Translations under genes and position numbers: made by a program
Shown: positions 28,811 to 39,502 of the stretch, in pieces
Numbering within the stretch: position 1 is the first letter of the stretch
Layout of the letters: the number at the start of each line of letters is the position of its first letter
Source of the DNA: Rhodospirillum sp.
Lineage (GTDB): Bacteria; Pseudomonadota; Alphaproteobacteria; Rhodospirillales; Rhodospirillaceae
DNA length: 64,000 nucleotides
Direction: 5' to 3'
NCBI GenBank assembly: GCA_021741145.1
Contig: JAIOYK010000002.1
Span: 1-64,000, forward strand
The notes under the pieces: model-generated
The model's database searches: none
Seen by the model: only the letters and a program-made list of their open reading frames with translations
What the model was told of the DNA's origin: nothing

Positions 28811-29464
28811 ATGAGGGTTATGTCAGGCACCGATCATCCCCACCCGCGGGATCTGGCGGCGGCCAAGGCGGACCTGAGGCGGGATTTGCGCGACCGCAGA
28901 CGGGTGGCCAGCGCCACCCTTGGCCCGGCGGCGGGCGAGGCGCTCGCCGCCCTTGTCCTGGCGGAGGTCTTTCCACCGGAGAGCGCCGTGGTGGGGGCCT
29001 ATTGGCCGATGCCCGGTGAAATTGATGTGCGCCCCCTGCTGGAGGCTTTGGCCGAGCGACGGGTTGCCCTGGCCCTGCCCGTGGTGGCGGAGCGCGAGGG
29101 TCCGCTGATCTTCCGGCGTTGGTCCCCGGGGGATCCCCTCGAACCCGGTCCCCTAAAGACGGTTCATCCCATCCCGACCATGCCGGAGGTCCGGCCCGAT
29201 TGGCTTCTCGTACCCCTCATGGGGTTCGACCGAAGGGGCTTTCGCTTGGGCATGGGGGGCGGCTTCTATGACCGGACCCTGGCGGTCCTGGCGTCCGAGG
29301 GGCGCTCCCCGTTCACCCTTGGCGTGGCCTTTTCGGCCCAAGAGGTGGACGAATTGCCCGTGGAAGGCCATGATTACCCGCTCCATGCCGTGGCCACGGA
29401 AACGGGCGTCCGGCACTTCTCTCCCTCCACCGCCCGTGCTCCCCGTTCCGAGGACCTTTGTTGA
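28811..29464 (+). CDS. 5-formyltetrahydrofolate cyclo-ligase
   Basis: 217 residues. It converts 5-formyl-THF to 5,10-methenyl-THF with ATP. The N-terminal basic helix (KADLRRDLRDRRR) and the C-terminal GMGGGFYDRTL loop with VDELPVEGHD are diagnostic. Start could be ATG 28811 or 28820. The stop overlaps the next start by 1 bp. Confidence 0.93.
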   Translation: MRVMSGTDHPHPRDLAAAKADLRRDLRDRRRVASATLGPAAGEALAALVLAEVFPPESAVVGAYWPMPGEIDVRPLLEALAERRVALALPVVAEREGPLIFRRWSPGDPLEPGPLKTVHPIPTMPEVRPDWLLVPLMGFDRRGFRLGMGGGFYDRTLAVLASEGRSPFTLGVAFSAQEVDELPVEGHDYPLHAVATETGVRHFSPSTARAPRSEDLC

Positions 29465-30285
29465 TGAATGTTTTGTATTGCGGTGATGTTGTCGGCCGGT
29501 CGGGCCGCGCCGCCTTGATGGACGAACTTCCGAACCTGCGAAAAACGTTGAAATTGGATTTGGTGGTGGTCTGCGGGGAGAACTCCGCCCATGGCTTCGG
29601 CATTTCCACCAAAATCGCCGAGGAATTCCTGGCCAATGGCGTGGACGTCATCACCACGGGCAACCACGCCTGGGACCAGCGGGAGGTTATCCCTTTCATG
29701 GACCGGGAACACCGTTTGATGCGTCCCGCGAATTTCCCCCCGGGTACCCCGGGGGTGGGGCATACGGTGGTGGAAATCTCCCGGGGGCGGAAGGCCCTGG
29801 TGATCCAGGTCATGGGACGGCTGTTCATGGACCCACTGGATTGCCCCTTCCGCGCGGTCGATGAGATCCTCTCCCGCCATCGCCTGGGAACGACGGCCCA
29901 TATCATTTTGGTGGACATCCACGCCGAGGCGACCAGCGAGAAAATGGCCATGGGCCAGTATTGCGACGGTCGGGTCTCAATCGTGGTGGGCAGCCACTCC
30001 CATGTGCCGACGGCGGATGCCCGGGTCATGAAGAAGGGGACGGCCTATCAGACCGACGCGGGGATGTGTGGGGATTACGAGTCGGTGATTGGCATGGTTC
30101 CGGGCCCGGCGGTGGCGCGCTTCACCAAGAAAACCCCGGGCGAGCGCCTCACTCCGGCGGATGGGGAAGGGACCTTGCGGGGTCTGTTCGTGACACTGGA
30201 CGACCGCACCGGCCTGGCCACCCATTGCGAAGCGGTCAGTCTGGGCGGTGTCTTGACCCAGGCGATGCCCTCCCTGTCTTCGTGA
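29464..30285 (+). CDS. YmdB-family metallophosphoesterase (TIGR00282 type)
   Basis: 273 residues. The metal ligands are seen as GDVVGRSGR at the N-terminus, CGENSAHGFGIS, TGNHAWDQRE, VDIHAEATSEK and VVGSHSHVPTADAR. Bacillus YmdB is a cyclic-nucleotide phosphodiesterase affecting biofilm and motility choices; the alphaproteobacterial role is not established. The ATG overlaps the TGA of the folate gene, so the two are translated together. Confidence 0.92.
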   Translation: MNVLYCGDVVGRSGRAALMDELPNLRKTLKLDLVVVCGENSAHGFGISTKIAEEFLANGVDVITTGNHAWDQREVIPFMDREHRLMRPANFPPGTPGVGHTVVEISRGRKALVIQVMGRLFMDPLDCPFRAVDEILSRHRLGTTAHIILVDIHAEATSEKMAMGQYCDGRVSIVVGSHSHVPTADARVMKKGTAYQTDAGMCGDYESVIGMVPGPAVARFTKKTPGERLTPADGEGTLRGLFVTLDDRTGLATHCEAVSLGGVLTQAMPSLSS

Positions 30286-30730
30286 CGGCGAGACTTCCCT
30301 GAATCGCTCGGTGTCCCCGTTCGCTCTCCCGGTTCGCGTGGTCCATCCCACGCGGGCTCGGTCGGTCCCGCCGCTTGGTCGCCGGTGCCCGTGATTTCCA
30401 ATGGTTTCGGAATGGGGATAGTCTTTGGGCGCGGAGAGCCGTGCGGGGAAACCGTGGTCAACCCTGTTTCGAATAGGCGCCCTCGGTTATTTACCGGTCG
30501 GTGTCCGGATGTCCTGTCCCCTGTTCCCTTTCTGTCCCCACCCTGCCATAGTGCGCGCCGCTTTTCCGGCGGCGGGGGTGGTCCATGACAAGGGGGCCGG
30601 TCCCGGTGTAGGATCCAGACACACGACATTTCGAGCCACCCAACATCGCCCGCCATGACCTGCTTTCGCGCGTCTGGATGGGGGGAAGGAGGGGGTTCTC
30701 GGCACCAACAGAGGACGAGAGTGAGCGACC
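30286..30730. other. 445-bp gap before yebC, no gene seen
   Basis: No reading frame with good codon use, no tRNA and no convincing terminator is visible. The last part probably holds the promoter of the yebC-ruvCAB-tol run. Short GC hairpins exist but are not remarkable. Confidence 0.5.
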
Positions 30731-31480
30731 ATGGCCGGTCATTCCAAATTCAAGAACATCATGCACCGCAAGGGCGGGCAGGATGCCAAGCGCGCCCAGC
30801 TTTTCACCAAGCTGGCCCGCGAAATCACCGTCTCCGCCAAGCTCGGTCAGCCCGATCCGGACTCCAACCCCCGTCTGCGGGCCGCCATTTTGGCCGCGCG
30901 CGGCCAGTCCATGCCCAAGGATAATATCCAGCGGGCCATCGACAAGGCGGTCAGCGGGGGAGACGCCGAAAACCTCGAGGAATTGCGCTACGAGGGTTAC
31001 GGTCCCGGCAACGTGGCGGTCATCGTCGAATGCCTGACCGACAACCGCAACCGCACCGCGGCCGAGGTTCGGACGGCCTTCAACAAGAACGGCGGGACCA
31101 TGGGCGAAACCGGCTCCGTTGCTTTCAACTTTGATCGGGTGGGTCTCGTGCACTATCCGGAGGCGGTTGGCGAGCCCGACGCCGTCCTGGAAGCCGCCAT
31201 CGAGGCGGGCGCCGATGACGTGGAGTCCAGCGAGGACGGCCACGACATCTATTGCGCGCCGGACGACCTCAACACCGTCTCCAAGGCCCTGGAAGAGGCG
31301 CTTGGCGATCCCGAGTTCGCCCGCCTGGACTGGCGCCCGCTCTCGCCGATCGCGGTCGACGAAGAGGCCGCGCCGACCCTTTTGAAGTTCCTGGATATCC
31401 TCGACGACAACGACGATGTCCAGCGGGTGGCCGCGAACTACGAGATCGACGACGCCATCATGGAAAAGCTGGGGGGATGA
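30731..31480 (+). CDS. yebC: YebC/TACO1-family regulatory protein
   Basis: 249 residues, full length. The family start [20 protein letters not shown] is exact, followed by [20 protein letters not shown] and the [13 protein letters not shown] loop. Members act as DNA-binding regulators or, as found more recently, as factors that help ribosomes pass difficult proline-rich stretches. It overlaps ruvC by 4 bp (ATGA), the common proteobacterial arrangement. It may matter that the same run encodes the very proline-rich TolA. Confidence 0.95.
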   Translation: MAGHSKFKNIMHRKGGQDAKRAQLFTKLAREITVSAKLGQPDPDSNPRLRAAILAARGQSMPKDNIQRAIDKAVSGGDAENLEELRYEGYGPGNVAVIVECLTDNRNRTAAEVRTAFNKNGGTMGETGSVAFNFDRVGLVHYPEAVGEPDAVLEAAIEAGADDVESSEDGHDIYCAPDDLNTVSKALEEALGDPEFARLDWRPLSPIAVDEEAAPTLLKFLDILDDNDDVQRVAANYEIDDAIMEKLGG

Positions 31481-31998
31481 GACTTCTGGGGCTGGATCCC
31501 GGCCTGCGGATCACGGGGTGGGGTCTCATCGAGGCGAAGGACAACCGTCTGCGCCATGTGGCGGATGGGGTGGTCCGCTCCGATGAGCACTTGTCCCTCG
31601 CCGAACGGTTGGTCCAACTCCACGAGGGCGTCCGCGCCGTCATCGCCGACTTCGATCCGGTCGAGGCCGCGGTGGAGGAAACCTTCGTCAACCGCAATCC
31701 CGCCTCCACCCTCAAGTTGGGTCAGGCCCGGGGCGTTGTTTTACTCGCCCCGGCCTTGTCTGGCCTTCCCATCGCCGAATACCAGCCTTCCGTGGTCAAA
31801 AAGGCCGTGGTGGGAACAGGCGCCGCCGCCAAGGAACAGGTCGGTATGATGATCCGTATGCTGTTGCCCGGGGCTGTTCTGGAAACCGCCGATGCCGCCG
31901 ACGCCCTGGCCGTCGCCGTCTGTCATGCCCATAACCGAGCGGGCATTCTGGCGCTCGCCCTGGCCCGGGCGGGTGCCCGGGCAAGGGGACACCGATGA
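31477..31998 (+). CDS. ruvC: Holliday junction endonuclease RuvC
   Basis: 173 residues. The RNase H-like fold shows the catalytic acidic residues: Asp7 in [14 protein letters not shown], Glu in [12 protein letters not shown], and the final [14 protein letters not shown]. RuvC cuts Holliday junctions guided by RuvAB. The start lies inside the yebC stop and the stop overlaps ruvA by 4 bp. Confidence 0.96.
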   Translation: MRLLGLDPGLRITGWGLIEAKDNRLRHVADGVVRSDEHLSLAERLVQLHEGVRAVIADFDPVEAAVEETFVNRNPASTLKLGQARGVVLLAPALSGLPIAEYQPSVVKKAVVGTGAAAKEQVGMMIRMLLPGAVLETADAADALAVAVCHAHNRAGILALALARAGARARGHR

Positions 31999-32642
31999 TC
32001 GCCAAGCTCAAGGGAATCGTCGATTCCAAGACCGAGGACCATGTGGTCCTGGATGTGGGCGGCGTGGGCTATCGGGTCTTCTGCCCGGCCCGGGTCCTCT
32101 CCCGCCTGCCCGGGGAGGGGGAGGCCGTGGTTCTTTATATCGAAAGCCATGTGCGGGAGGATCATTTCCATCTTTATGGGTTCCTGGATCCCCGGGAGCG
32201 GGAGTGGTTCCGGGTGCTCTCCACGGTTCAGGGGGTGGGCAACAAGGTGGCCCTGGCCATCCTCTCGACCCTTTCCGCGGACCAGATCGGGCAAGCGATC
32301 GTCGCCGAGGACAGGGCCTCCGTCAGCCGGGCACCGGGGGTGGGGCCGAAACTGGCCGCGCGGATTTGTCAGGAATTGAAGGATAAAGCCGTGGCCATGG
32401 GCTCGACGCCGAGCTTTCCCCCCAAGGGCATCAACCTGCCCGCCAGTGGGGGAGAGGCCGCGCCGGTGGCCAGCGCGCCCGACGCGGTGGGCGATGCCGT
32501 CTCGGCCCTGGTCAACCTGGGGTATGGTCGGTCCGATGCCTATACGGCGGCGGCCACCGCGGCGACCGCCTTGGGGGAGGGCGCCACCACCCAGAAGATT
32601 TTGAGCGCGGCCCTCAAGGACTTGGGGAAGGGAAGCGTCTAA
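31995..32642 (+). CDS. ruvA: Holliday junction DNA-binding subunit RuvA
   Basis: 215 residues in the normal three parts: N-terminal OB fold ([20 protein letters not shown]), the helix-hairpin-helix region ([33 protein letters not shown]), a flexible linker, and domain III that binds RuvB ([19 protein letters not shown]). It loads RuvB on junctions. The next gene follows 3 bp after the stop. Confidence 0.96.
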   Translation: MIAKLKGIVDSKTEDHVVLDVGGVGYRVFCPARVLSRLPGEGEAVVLYIESHVREDHFHLYGFLDPREREWFRVLSTVQGVGNKVALAILSTLSADQIGQAIVAEDRASVSRAPGVGPKLAARICQELKDKAVAMGSTPSFPPKGINLPASGGEAAPVASAPDAVGDAVSALVNLGYGRSDAYTAAATAATALGEGATTQKILSAALKDLGKGSV

Positions 32643-32645
32643 CCC

Positions 32646-33713
32646 ATGGTCGACCGCGAGGAAGAAGAGGAGCGCCTGATTTCCGCCCGACGGAGTCCCG
32701 GGGACGCGGACGCCGCCATGCGGCCCAGGACGCTGGCCGATTTCACCGGGCAGAAGCAGGCACGGGAGAATTTGGCCGTCTTCGTCCAGGCCGCCAAGGG
32801 CCGGGGGGAGGCCCTTGATCATGTCCTGCTCCATGGACCACCGGGATTGGGCAAGACGACCTTGGCCCAGATCGTCGCCGGGGAACTGGGCGTGGGATTC
32901 CGTGCGACCAGCGGGCCGATGATCGTCAAGGCCGGGGATTTGGCGGCCATTCTGACCAACCTGGAACCCCGCGACGTTTTGTTCATCGATGAAATTCACC
33001 GCCTTAATCCCGCCATTGAGGAAGTGTTGTATCCGGCCATGGAGGACTTCCAACTGGACCTGATCATCGGGGACGGTCCAGCGGCGCGCAGTGTGCGCAT
33101 CGACCTGTCGCCCTTCACCCTGGTGGGGGCGACCACGCGGTCGGGCCTTCTGACCACGCCGTTGCGGGACCGGTTCGGCATTCCCCTGCGGCTGAATTTC
33201 TACGAGACCGAGGAATTGGTGAGCATCGTGACCCGTGGTGCCCGGCTTCTGGGCATGGACATGACCAACGACGGCGCCCGCGAGGTCGCTCGACGCTCCC
33301 GGGGAACGCCCCGGGTGGCGGGTCGTTTGCTGCGTCGGGTGCGGGATTTCGCCACGGTGGCGGGGCGCTCGCCGGTGGATGCTTTCACCGCCGATGCCGC
33401 CTTGAACCGGTTGGAAGTCGATGGACGCGGGCTCGACGCCATGGACCGGCGCTATCTGTCGCGCATGGCCGACCACTATGACGGCGGTCCGGTGGGCGTC
33501 GACACCCTCGCTGCGGCCATGGCCGAGGAGCGGGATACCCTGGAAGACGTGATCGAGCCCTTCCTGATTCAGCAGGGGTTCCTCAAGCGGACCCCCCGCG
33601 GTCGGGTGATGACCGCCACGGCCTGGGCGCATTTGGGCATGTCCCCACCCAAGGGGGCGGAAGCCGTGCGACTGGACCTGCTCGGCGGTACCGAGGAGGA
33701 GGGGGGAGAGTGA
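32646..33713 (+). CDS. ruvB: Holliday junction branch-migration ATPase RuvB
   Basis: 355 residues. AAA+ domain with Walker [11 protein letters not shown] (Lys70), Walker B FIDEIHRL (115-118), sensor region [10 protein letters not shown] and the C-terminal winged helix ([15 protein letters not shown]). It pumps DNA through the RuvA-bound junction. The stop overlaps the ybgC start by 4 bp. Confidence 0.97.
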   Translation: MVDREEEEERLISARRSPGDADAAMRPRTLADFTGQKQARENLAVFVQAAKGRGEALDHVLLHGPPGLGKTTLAQIVAGELGVGFRATSGPMIVKAGDLAAILTNLEPRDVLFIDEIHRLNPAIEEVLYPAMEDFQLDLIIGDGPAARSVRIDLSPFTLVGATTRSGLLTTPLRDRFGIPLRLNFYETEELVSIVTRGARLLGMDMTNDGAREVARRSRGTPRVAGRLLRRVRDFATVAGRSPVDAFTADAALNRLEVDGRGLDAMDRRYLSRMADHYDGGPVGVDTLAAAMAEERDTLEDVIEPFLIQQGFLKRTPRGRVMTATAWAHLGMSPPKGAEAVRLDLLGGTEEEGGE

Positions 33714-34192
33714 CCGTGACGGACCACGACACAGCGATGCCCCAGCCTGTCAGCGGCTTGTGGCGAGACGGCAGGCATCTGTTCCCCGTGCGTGTTCATT
33801 GGGAAAACACGGACGCCGGCGGGATTGTCTACCATTCCGAATACCTCAAGTTCGCCGAACGGGCGCGGACGGAGATGCTCCGTCTGGCGGACCTGAGCCA
33901 ACAGGAGATGCTCAAGGAGCTGGGCGTGGCCTTCGCCGTGGCCCGGATGACCATCGACTACAAGCGACCCGCCGTGCTGGATGACGCCCTGGTGGTGGAA
34001 ACCATCGTGGAGCAGCTGGGGGGGGCCGTGATGGACCTGAAACAGACCATTTCCCGGGCCGGGACGGTCTTGACCATTTTGTCCGTGCGGGTTGCCTGCC
34101 TTTCCTTGAAGGAAGGCCGGGCGACACGGATTCCAAAGGTGGTGCGGGAAAAAGTAACGACTTCGGTCCACAAGGACGGACTGGTCGGTTAG
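33710..34192 (+). CDS. ybgC: Tol-Pal associated acyl-CoA thioesterase YbgC
   Basis: 160 residues, hotdog fold, with the catalytic aspartate in [20 protein letters not shown]. In E. coli YbgC hydrolyses acyl-CoA or acyl-ACP thioesters and interacts with phospholipid synthesis enzymes. The GTG start at 33710 lies inside the ruvB stop. It precedes tolQ as in most Proteobacteria. Confidence 0.92.
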   Translation: MTVTDHDTAMPQPVSGLWRDGRHLFPVRVHWENTDAGGIVYHSEYLKFAERARTEMLRLADLSQQEMLKELGVAFAVARMTIDYKRPAVLDDALVVETIVEQLGGAVMDLKQTISRAGTVLTILSVRVACLSLKEGRATRIPKVVREKVTTSVHKDGLVG

Positions 34193-34250
34193 ACTGCGTT
34201 TTATCGAATTCGGCATGGCGCCGACGGGACGACCGAAGACGGGGCAAAGA

Positions 34251-35240
<990 letters not shown>

Positions 35241-35243
35241 ACC

Positions 35244-35702
35244 ATGGGCGCGTCCATCCAACCCCGTCGCGGTGGAGGATCCCGCCGTCGTCGCTCCCAC
35301 CAGATGAGTGAGATCAACGTCACGCCCATGGTGGACGTGATGCTGGTGCTGCTGATCATCTTCATGGTGACGGCGCCCCTGTTGACCACGGGGGTGAAGA
35401 TCGACCTGCCCCAGGCCAATGCTCCGGCGCTCGACCAGGACCAGATGAGCCTGACCATCTCCGTCGCCGCCGATGGTTCCGTCTACATCCAGGACCACCA
35501 AACGACGGTGGAGGCCATGGCCGCGACCATTGGCGCGGTGACCGATGTCAACGCCGACAGCCGCATCTATGTGCGCGGCGACGCGGCCATCAATTATGGC
35601 CGGGTCATGGAGGTGATGAGCATCCTGAAGGGCGCGGGCTACACCAAGGTCGCCCTGGTCACCCTGCCGGGTGGTCCGGCCAAGAGTGCTGGCAAGAAAT
35701 AA
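35244..35702 (+). CDS. tolR: TolR/ExbD family protein
   Basis: 152 residues: short basic N-terminus ([12 protein letters not shown]), a single transmembrane helix with the essential aspartate in [20 protein letters not shown], and the periplasmic ExbD fold. It forms the proton-conducting stator with TolQ. It begins 3 bp after the tolQ stop. Confidence 0.95.
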   Translation: MGASIQPRRGGGSRRRRSHQMSEINVTPMVDVMLVLLIIFMVTAPLLTTGVKIDLPQANAPALDQDQMSLTISVAADGSVYIQDHQTTVEAMAATIGAVTDVNADSRIYVRGDAAINYGRVMEVMSILKGAGYTKVALVTLPGGPAKSAGKK

Positions 35703-35735
35703 CTCCCGATTTCGGGCGAAGGACCTATTCCTCGA

Positions 35736-36725
35736 ATGACACGGGCTTTTTTTATATCCCTGGTATTCCACGCGATTATCGTCGCGTTGCTGATCGTCGG
35801 CCTGCCCCATCTGGCGCGGGACCCGGTGACTCTGACAGAATCCGCCCAAATCGTCGAATTGGTGGAAATCAGCGACGAAACCACCTCTCTGCCCGATATT
35901 CCGGCGAAGGAGGCCAAGCCCGTGGAGACGCCTCCGAAGCCCACGCCCAAGCCGGAGCCGGAGCCGAAACCGGAACCCGTCGCGCCACCGCCTCCCGCGC
36001 CCGAGCCGGAACCCGCGCCCGAGCCGGAACCGGAACCTGTTCCCGAGCCCACACCGGAGCCGACGCCCGAACCCGTTCCCGAGCCCGTCCCCGAACCCCC
36101 GCCGGAACCGGAGCCGGAGCCCGTTCCCGCGCCGGAGCCCGAGCCGACGCCGGAGCCGGAGCCCCAGCCCGAGCCGAAGAAGGAGGTGTCCAAACCCCCT
36201 CCGCCGCCGCCCAAGCCCAAGGTGCCCCAGAAGGTTCTGGAGGCCGAGGCCAAGACGCCCGCGCCGCCGAAGGAGCAGCCCAAGCCCAAGGACGACTTCG
36301 ATTCCTTGCTGAGCGCGGTGAACGACTTGGAGAAGAAGGTTGAACCGGCGTCGACACCCAGTCAACCCGCGCCGAGCAAGCCGTCGAACACAGGGGGACG
36401 GATTTCCGATAAATTGACCATGACCGAAATGGACGCGGTCAGGTATCATTTCGAGCGGTGTTGGGCATTTAATCAGGTCGGTGGATTAGACAGTATGCGT
36501 GTCCCTGTGTTCGTTCAAGCGGCGCCCGATGGGCGGATATTATCCGCCGAGGCCCAATTGGATCTCCGATACGCGGCGGACCCAACCTATCGAGCCTTTG
36601 CCGCCAGCGCGGAACGGTCGACGAAGCGGTGCACTCCGATGCCCATTCCCGGTGGGAAATTCGACGTTTTCGCCTCAGGATTTGTCTTGAATTACAATTC
36701 CAATGGATTGGACGGGTTCAAATAG
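35736..36725 (+). CDS. tolA: TolA-like protein with proline/glutamate-rich spacer
   Basis: 329 residues. An N-terminal transmembrane anchor ([20 protein letters not shown]) precedes a spacer of about 120 residues made of PEPEPEP and PEPTPEP repeats (nucleotides about 35930-36190), then a Lys-rich part and a C-terminal TolA/TonB domain with a conserved cysteine pair ([14 protein letters not shown]). In E. coli the spacer is an Ala/Lys helix; here it should be an extended polyproline-like rod. The C-terminal domain is less GC-rich than its surroundings. TolB and Pal genes do not follow, which is unusual. Confidence 0.88.
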   Translation: MTRAFFISLVFHAIIVALLIVGLPHLARDPVTLTESAQIVELVEISDETTSLPDIPAKEAKPVETPPKPTPKPEPEPKPEPVAPPPPAPEPEPAPEPEPEPVPEPTPEPTPEPVPEPVPEPPPEPEPEPVPAPEPEPTPEPEPQPEPKKEVSKPPPPPPKPKVPQKVLEAEAKTPAPPKEQPKPKDDFDSLLSAVNDLEKKVEPASTPSQPAPSKPSNTGGRISDKLTMTEMDAVRYHFERCWAFNQVGGLDSMRVPVFVQAAPDGRILSAEAQLDLRYAADPTYRAFAASAERSTKRCTPMPIPGGKFDVFASGFVLNYNSNGLDGFK

Positions 36726-37033
36726 TGCATCGACCCAAAAGAAGGCTTTATGCCAAGATGCAAGGGGTAAAACCCATGCCTCTTGTATCGCTGTTGCGCC
36801 TACGGTGCCGTTAAGCCTCGGAACCGAGAGACACGGAAGATTTCGTCGTTTGGGACGTGGCCACCACGGGTTTGGGACGTGGCCACCACGGCGGAACGCG
36901 GCGTTGAACAGGCCGCTCCCTGGCCGATTCCTCGAGACTCAGAGGCCCAGTTCGCCGAAGGCTTTAGGGCAGGGCTCACCTCATGGGACCCAGGATTTTA
37001 CGAACGCTCAAGAATGTTGGGAGGTGGCGCGCC
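36726..37033. other. 308-bp gap after tolA, no gene seen
   Basis: The converging tolA and sigma-54 regulator genes meet here. It contains a tandem repeat (given separately) but no convincing reading frame, RNA or T-tailed hairpin. Confidence 0.5.
36848..36891. repeat. Tandem duplication of a 22-bp unit
   Basis: Two exact copies of a 22-bp unit, beginning GTTTGGGACG and ending CCACCACGG, lie at 36848-36869 and 36870-36891. Their origin is probably slippage. Confidence 0.85.
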
Positions 37034-38434
37034 TCAATGCCGCCCTTCGTCCCAGGCCAATTTCTTGCGATAGATGGTGCTGGGGCTGACCCGCAGCAGG
37101 GCGGCGGCTCGGGGGATGTTGCCGTCGCAGGCCTCGACGGCCCGCTCGATGGTGCGCTTTTCCACCACCCAAAGGGGTTCGATGCTCTCCTGGGTGGGTG
37201 GGCCGCCCTCCGCCTCGATCATCGGGGCGGCCCGGGTGGTCAGGTCCGCCACCCCTTGGGCGATGTCTTGTGGCAACATCGGCAGGGTGACCTCGGGTCC
37301 CGCGTTCAGCACCACCACATTGCGCAGGACGTTGATCAGTTGGCGCACGTTGCCCGGCCAGTCATAGCCGGCGATAGCCTGGGCCGCGGCCGCGGAAAAG
37401 CCAGCGAAGGCCTTCCCCTCTTCCTGGGCGATGGAGGCCAGGAAATGGTCGGCCAGTTCGATGATATCTCCGTTGCGTTCCCGCAGGGCGGGCAGTTTCA
37501 CGGGGATGACATGGAGGCGGTAATAGAGGTCCTCGCGGAACCGTCCGGCGTGGACTTCCGCCAAGGGATCCCGGTTGGTGGCGCAGACGATGCGCACATC
37601 CACCTTGTGCGGCTTGTCCCCGCCCACCCTTTGTACCGTGCCCGTCTGCAGGAAGCGCAGCAGCTTGGTTTGCAGATTGAGGTTCATTTCGCAGATTTCG
37701 TCGAGGAACAGGGTGCCCTTATTGGCCAGGGCCGCGGCACCCTCCCGGTCGGCGACGGCGCCGGTGAAGGCTCCCTTCACATGGCCGAAGATCTCGCTTT
37801 CCATCAAATCCTTGGGGATCGCGCCGCAGTTCAGGGGGACGAACGGGCCGGATCTCCGGGATCCATTCTTGTGCAGGGCTTCGGCGGCGAGTTCCTTGCC
37901 GGTGCCACTTTCCCCGGTGATGAAGACCGTCGCGGCGCTCGAGGCCGAGGCCTCGATCAGGCGATAGACCCGCTGCATCGCCGCGGAGGAGCCGACGAAC
38001 CCCTGAAAGGCGGCGATACCCAGGTCTTCGCGCAGGGTTTGCACCTCCTGGGACAGACGTTGGTGGTCCAGGACATTGCGGAGGGTCAGGGTCAGCCGGT
38101 CGGGGCTGAAGGGCTTGACCAGGAAATCGTTCGCGCCCGCCTGCATGCAGGCCACGGCCAGGGTGATGGAGGCGTTGGAGGTGATCATCACCACACCCAT
38201 GGACAACGCCTCCGCCCGCACCTGACGTAGGATTTCCATGCCGTCCATGTCCGGCAGGCGGATATCCAACAGCAAGAGGTCCGGTGGATCCTCGGCCAAT
38301 CGGACGCGGGCCTCCGCGCCGGTTTCCACATGCTCGACGCGCCAAGGCCCACCCACCAGGTAATCCAAGTAGGTTCTGGCCTGGATCGGGGTGTCCTCGA
38401 CGAGCAGGATGGATGGGAGCGATTGATCGGACAT
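37034..38434 (-). CDS. Sigma-54-dependent response regulator, LuxO-like
   Basis: 466 residues: receiver domain (LLVEDTP; Asp in LLLLDIRLPDMDG; Lys in LVKPFSPD), sigma-54 AAA+ domain with Walker A GESGTGKELA, the sigma-54 contact loop GAFTGA and Walker B GTLFLDEICEM, then a Fis-type helix-turn-helix (NIPRAAALLRVSPSTIYRKK). The segment GNVRQLINVLRNVVVLN is typical of the LuxO branch. No kinase is next to it. It is not the HupR partner of HupT as far as sequence shows. Targets would be sigma-54 promoters. Confidence 0.93.
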   Translation of the reverse strand: MSDQSLPSILLVEDTPIQARTYLDYLVGGPWRVEHVETGAEARVRLAEDPPDLLLLDIRLPDMDGMEILRQVRAEALSMGVVMITSNASITLAVACMQAGANDFLVKPFSPDRLTLTLRNVLDHQRLSQEVQTLREDLGIAAFQGFVGSSAAMQRVYRLIEASASSAATVFITGESGTGKELAAEALHKNGSRRSGPFVPLNCGAIPKDLMESEIFGHVKGAFTGAVADREGAAALANKGTLFLDEICEMNLNLQTKLLRFLQTGTVQRVGGDKPHKVDVRIVCATNRDPLAEVHAGRFREDLYYRLHVIPVKLPALRERNGDIIELADHFLASIAQEEGKAFAGFSAAAAQAIAGYDWPGNVRQLINVLRNVVVLNAGPEVTLPMLPQDIAQGVADLTTRAAPMIEAEGGPPTQESIEPLWVVEKRTIERAVEACDGNIPRAAALLRVSPSTIYRKKLAWDEGRH

Positions 38435-38689
38435 GGACGCGTACTTCCTCCGATTGGGTCCCCTATCCGCGAAGGAGGACCCTTATAATTAAGGATATAG
38501 GGCTCCTTGGTCTAACGCCATGCCCTTCAATCGCGAACAAGGGAAAGGGTCGGTTTTTGGAAGGACTCTAGATGGATGCGACACCTCCCATTGACCATGT
38601 GGGGCGCCTGAGGGCATGCTTCCGCCACTCACCGGGAAGGCGCGGTTCATTCAGATCGCCTTCTTTGATAACCAGTAAGGAGATTTGCC

Positions 38690-39433
38690 TTGCGACTCCA
38701 ACTTGCGACTTGGCCGGAAGTCACCGATTACCTGACCACCCGCCGGGGCGTTATTCTGCCCATTGGTTCGACGGAGCAGCACGGTCCCTCGGCCCTCGTG
38801 GGGACCGATGCCATCACCGCGGAAACCGTGGCCTGGGAGGTTGGCGAGGCATTGAATGTTTACGTGGCGCCGACGATGGCGGTTGGCATGGCCCATCACC
38901 ACATGGCGTTCGCCGGATCAATGACCCTGCGGCCGTCGACCATGATCGCGATGATCCGGGATTATGTCGTGTCTCTCTCCGCCCATGGCTTCCGGCGGTT
39001 CCTGTTCATTAACGGGCATGGGGGCAATATCCCCACGATCCAATCGGCTTTCTACGAGATCTACGAGGAACAGCGGGCCACCCATGGCGCCGACGCGCCG
39101 GACATTCAATGTGGTTTGGTCAACTGGTTCAATTCCCCACCGGTGGTGGAGGCGGCCCGGCGCTACTTCGGGGATGCGGAGGGGGGCCACGCCACGCCCT
39201 CCGAAGTGGCGGTGACTTGGCATGCCTATCCGGACCAGATACGCGACGTGCCCCTGGATCCCCCCGTGGCGCCGGAGGGGCGCTTTACGGATTGGCGCTC
39301 CCTGCGGGCCAATTTCCCGGATGGACGCATGGGCTCCAACCCGGCCCTCGCCACTCGGGAACTGGGCACCGAGTTCGTGGCTCTGGCGCGCGACCACATC
39401 GTGAAGACCCAGGCCGATTTTCTCGCGGGTTGA
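38690..39433 (+). CDS. Creatininase-family amidohydrolase
   Basis: 247 residues. Metal-binding motifs of the family are clear: PIGSTEQHGPSALVGTDA, FINGHGGNIPTI and GGHATPSEVAV. Members hydrolyse cyclic or linear amides (creatinine, formamidopyrimidine intermediates, mycofactocin peptide); the substrate here is unknown. The start is TTG at 38690, supported by AAGGAG 7 bp upstream and by the conserved N-terminus. The next gene starts 69 bp downstream. Confidence 0.9.
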   Translation: MRLQLATWPEVTDYLTTRRGVILPIGSTEQHGPSALVGTDAITAETVAWEVGEALNVYVAPTMAVGMAHHHMAFAGSMTLRPSTMIAMIRDYVVSLSAHGFRRFLFINGHGGNIPTIQSAFYEIYEEQRATHGADAPDIQCGLVNWFNSPPVVEAARRYFGDAEGGHATPSEVAVTWHAYPDQIRDVPLDPPVAPEGRFTDWRSLRANFPDGRMGSNPALATRELGTEFVALARDHIVKTQADFLAG

Positions 39434-39502
39434 AGCGCGCCTTCCAAAGTCGCGCGGCTTAAACACGTCACACAAGAAGACCAACCCAGGGAGGATTATC
39501 CC

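Noticed and set aside
37034-38434. Response regulator as the HupR partner of HupT
   Set aside because: Sequence features in the AAA+ and C-terminal parts are LuxO-like, and it lies more than 25 kb away; the true HupR is probably outside the window.
39434-39502. Possible SAM-II type riboswitch before the sulfhydrylase fusion gene
   Set aside because: The gap has GC-rich arms and a TTAAACA stretch, but the pseudoknot pairing and the conserved core of SAM-II cannot be made. It is also too short beside the ribosome-binding site.
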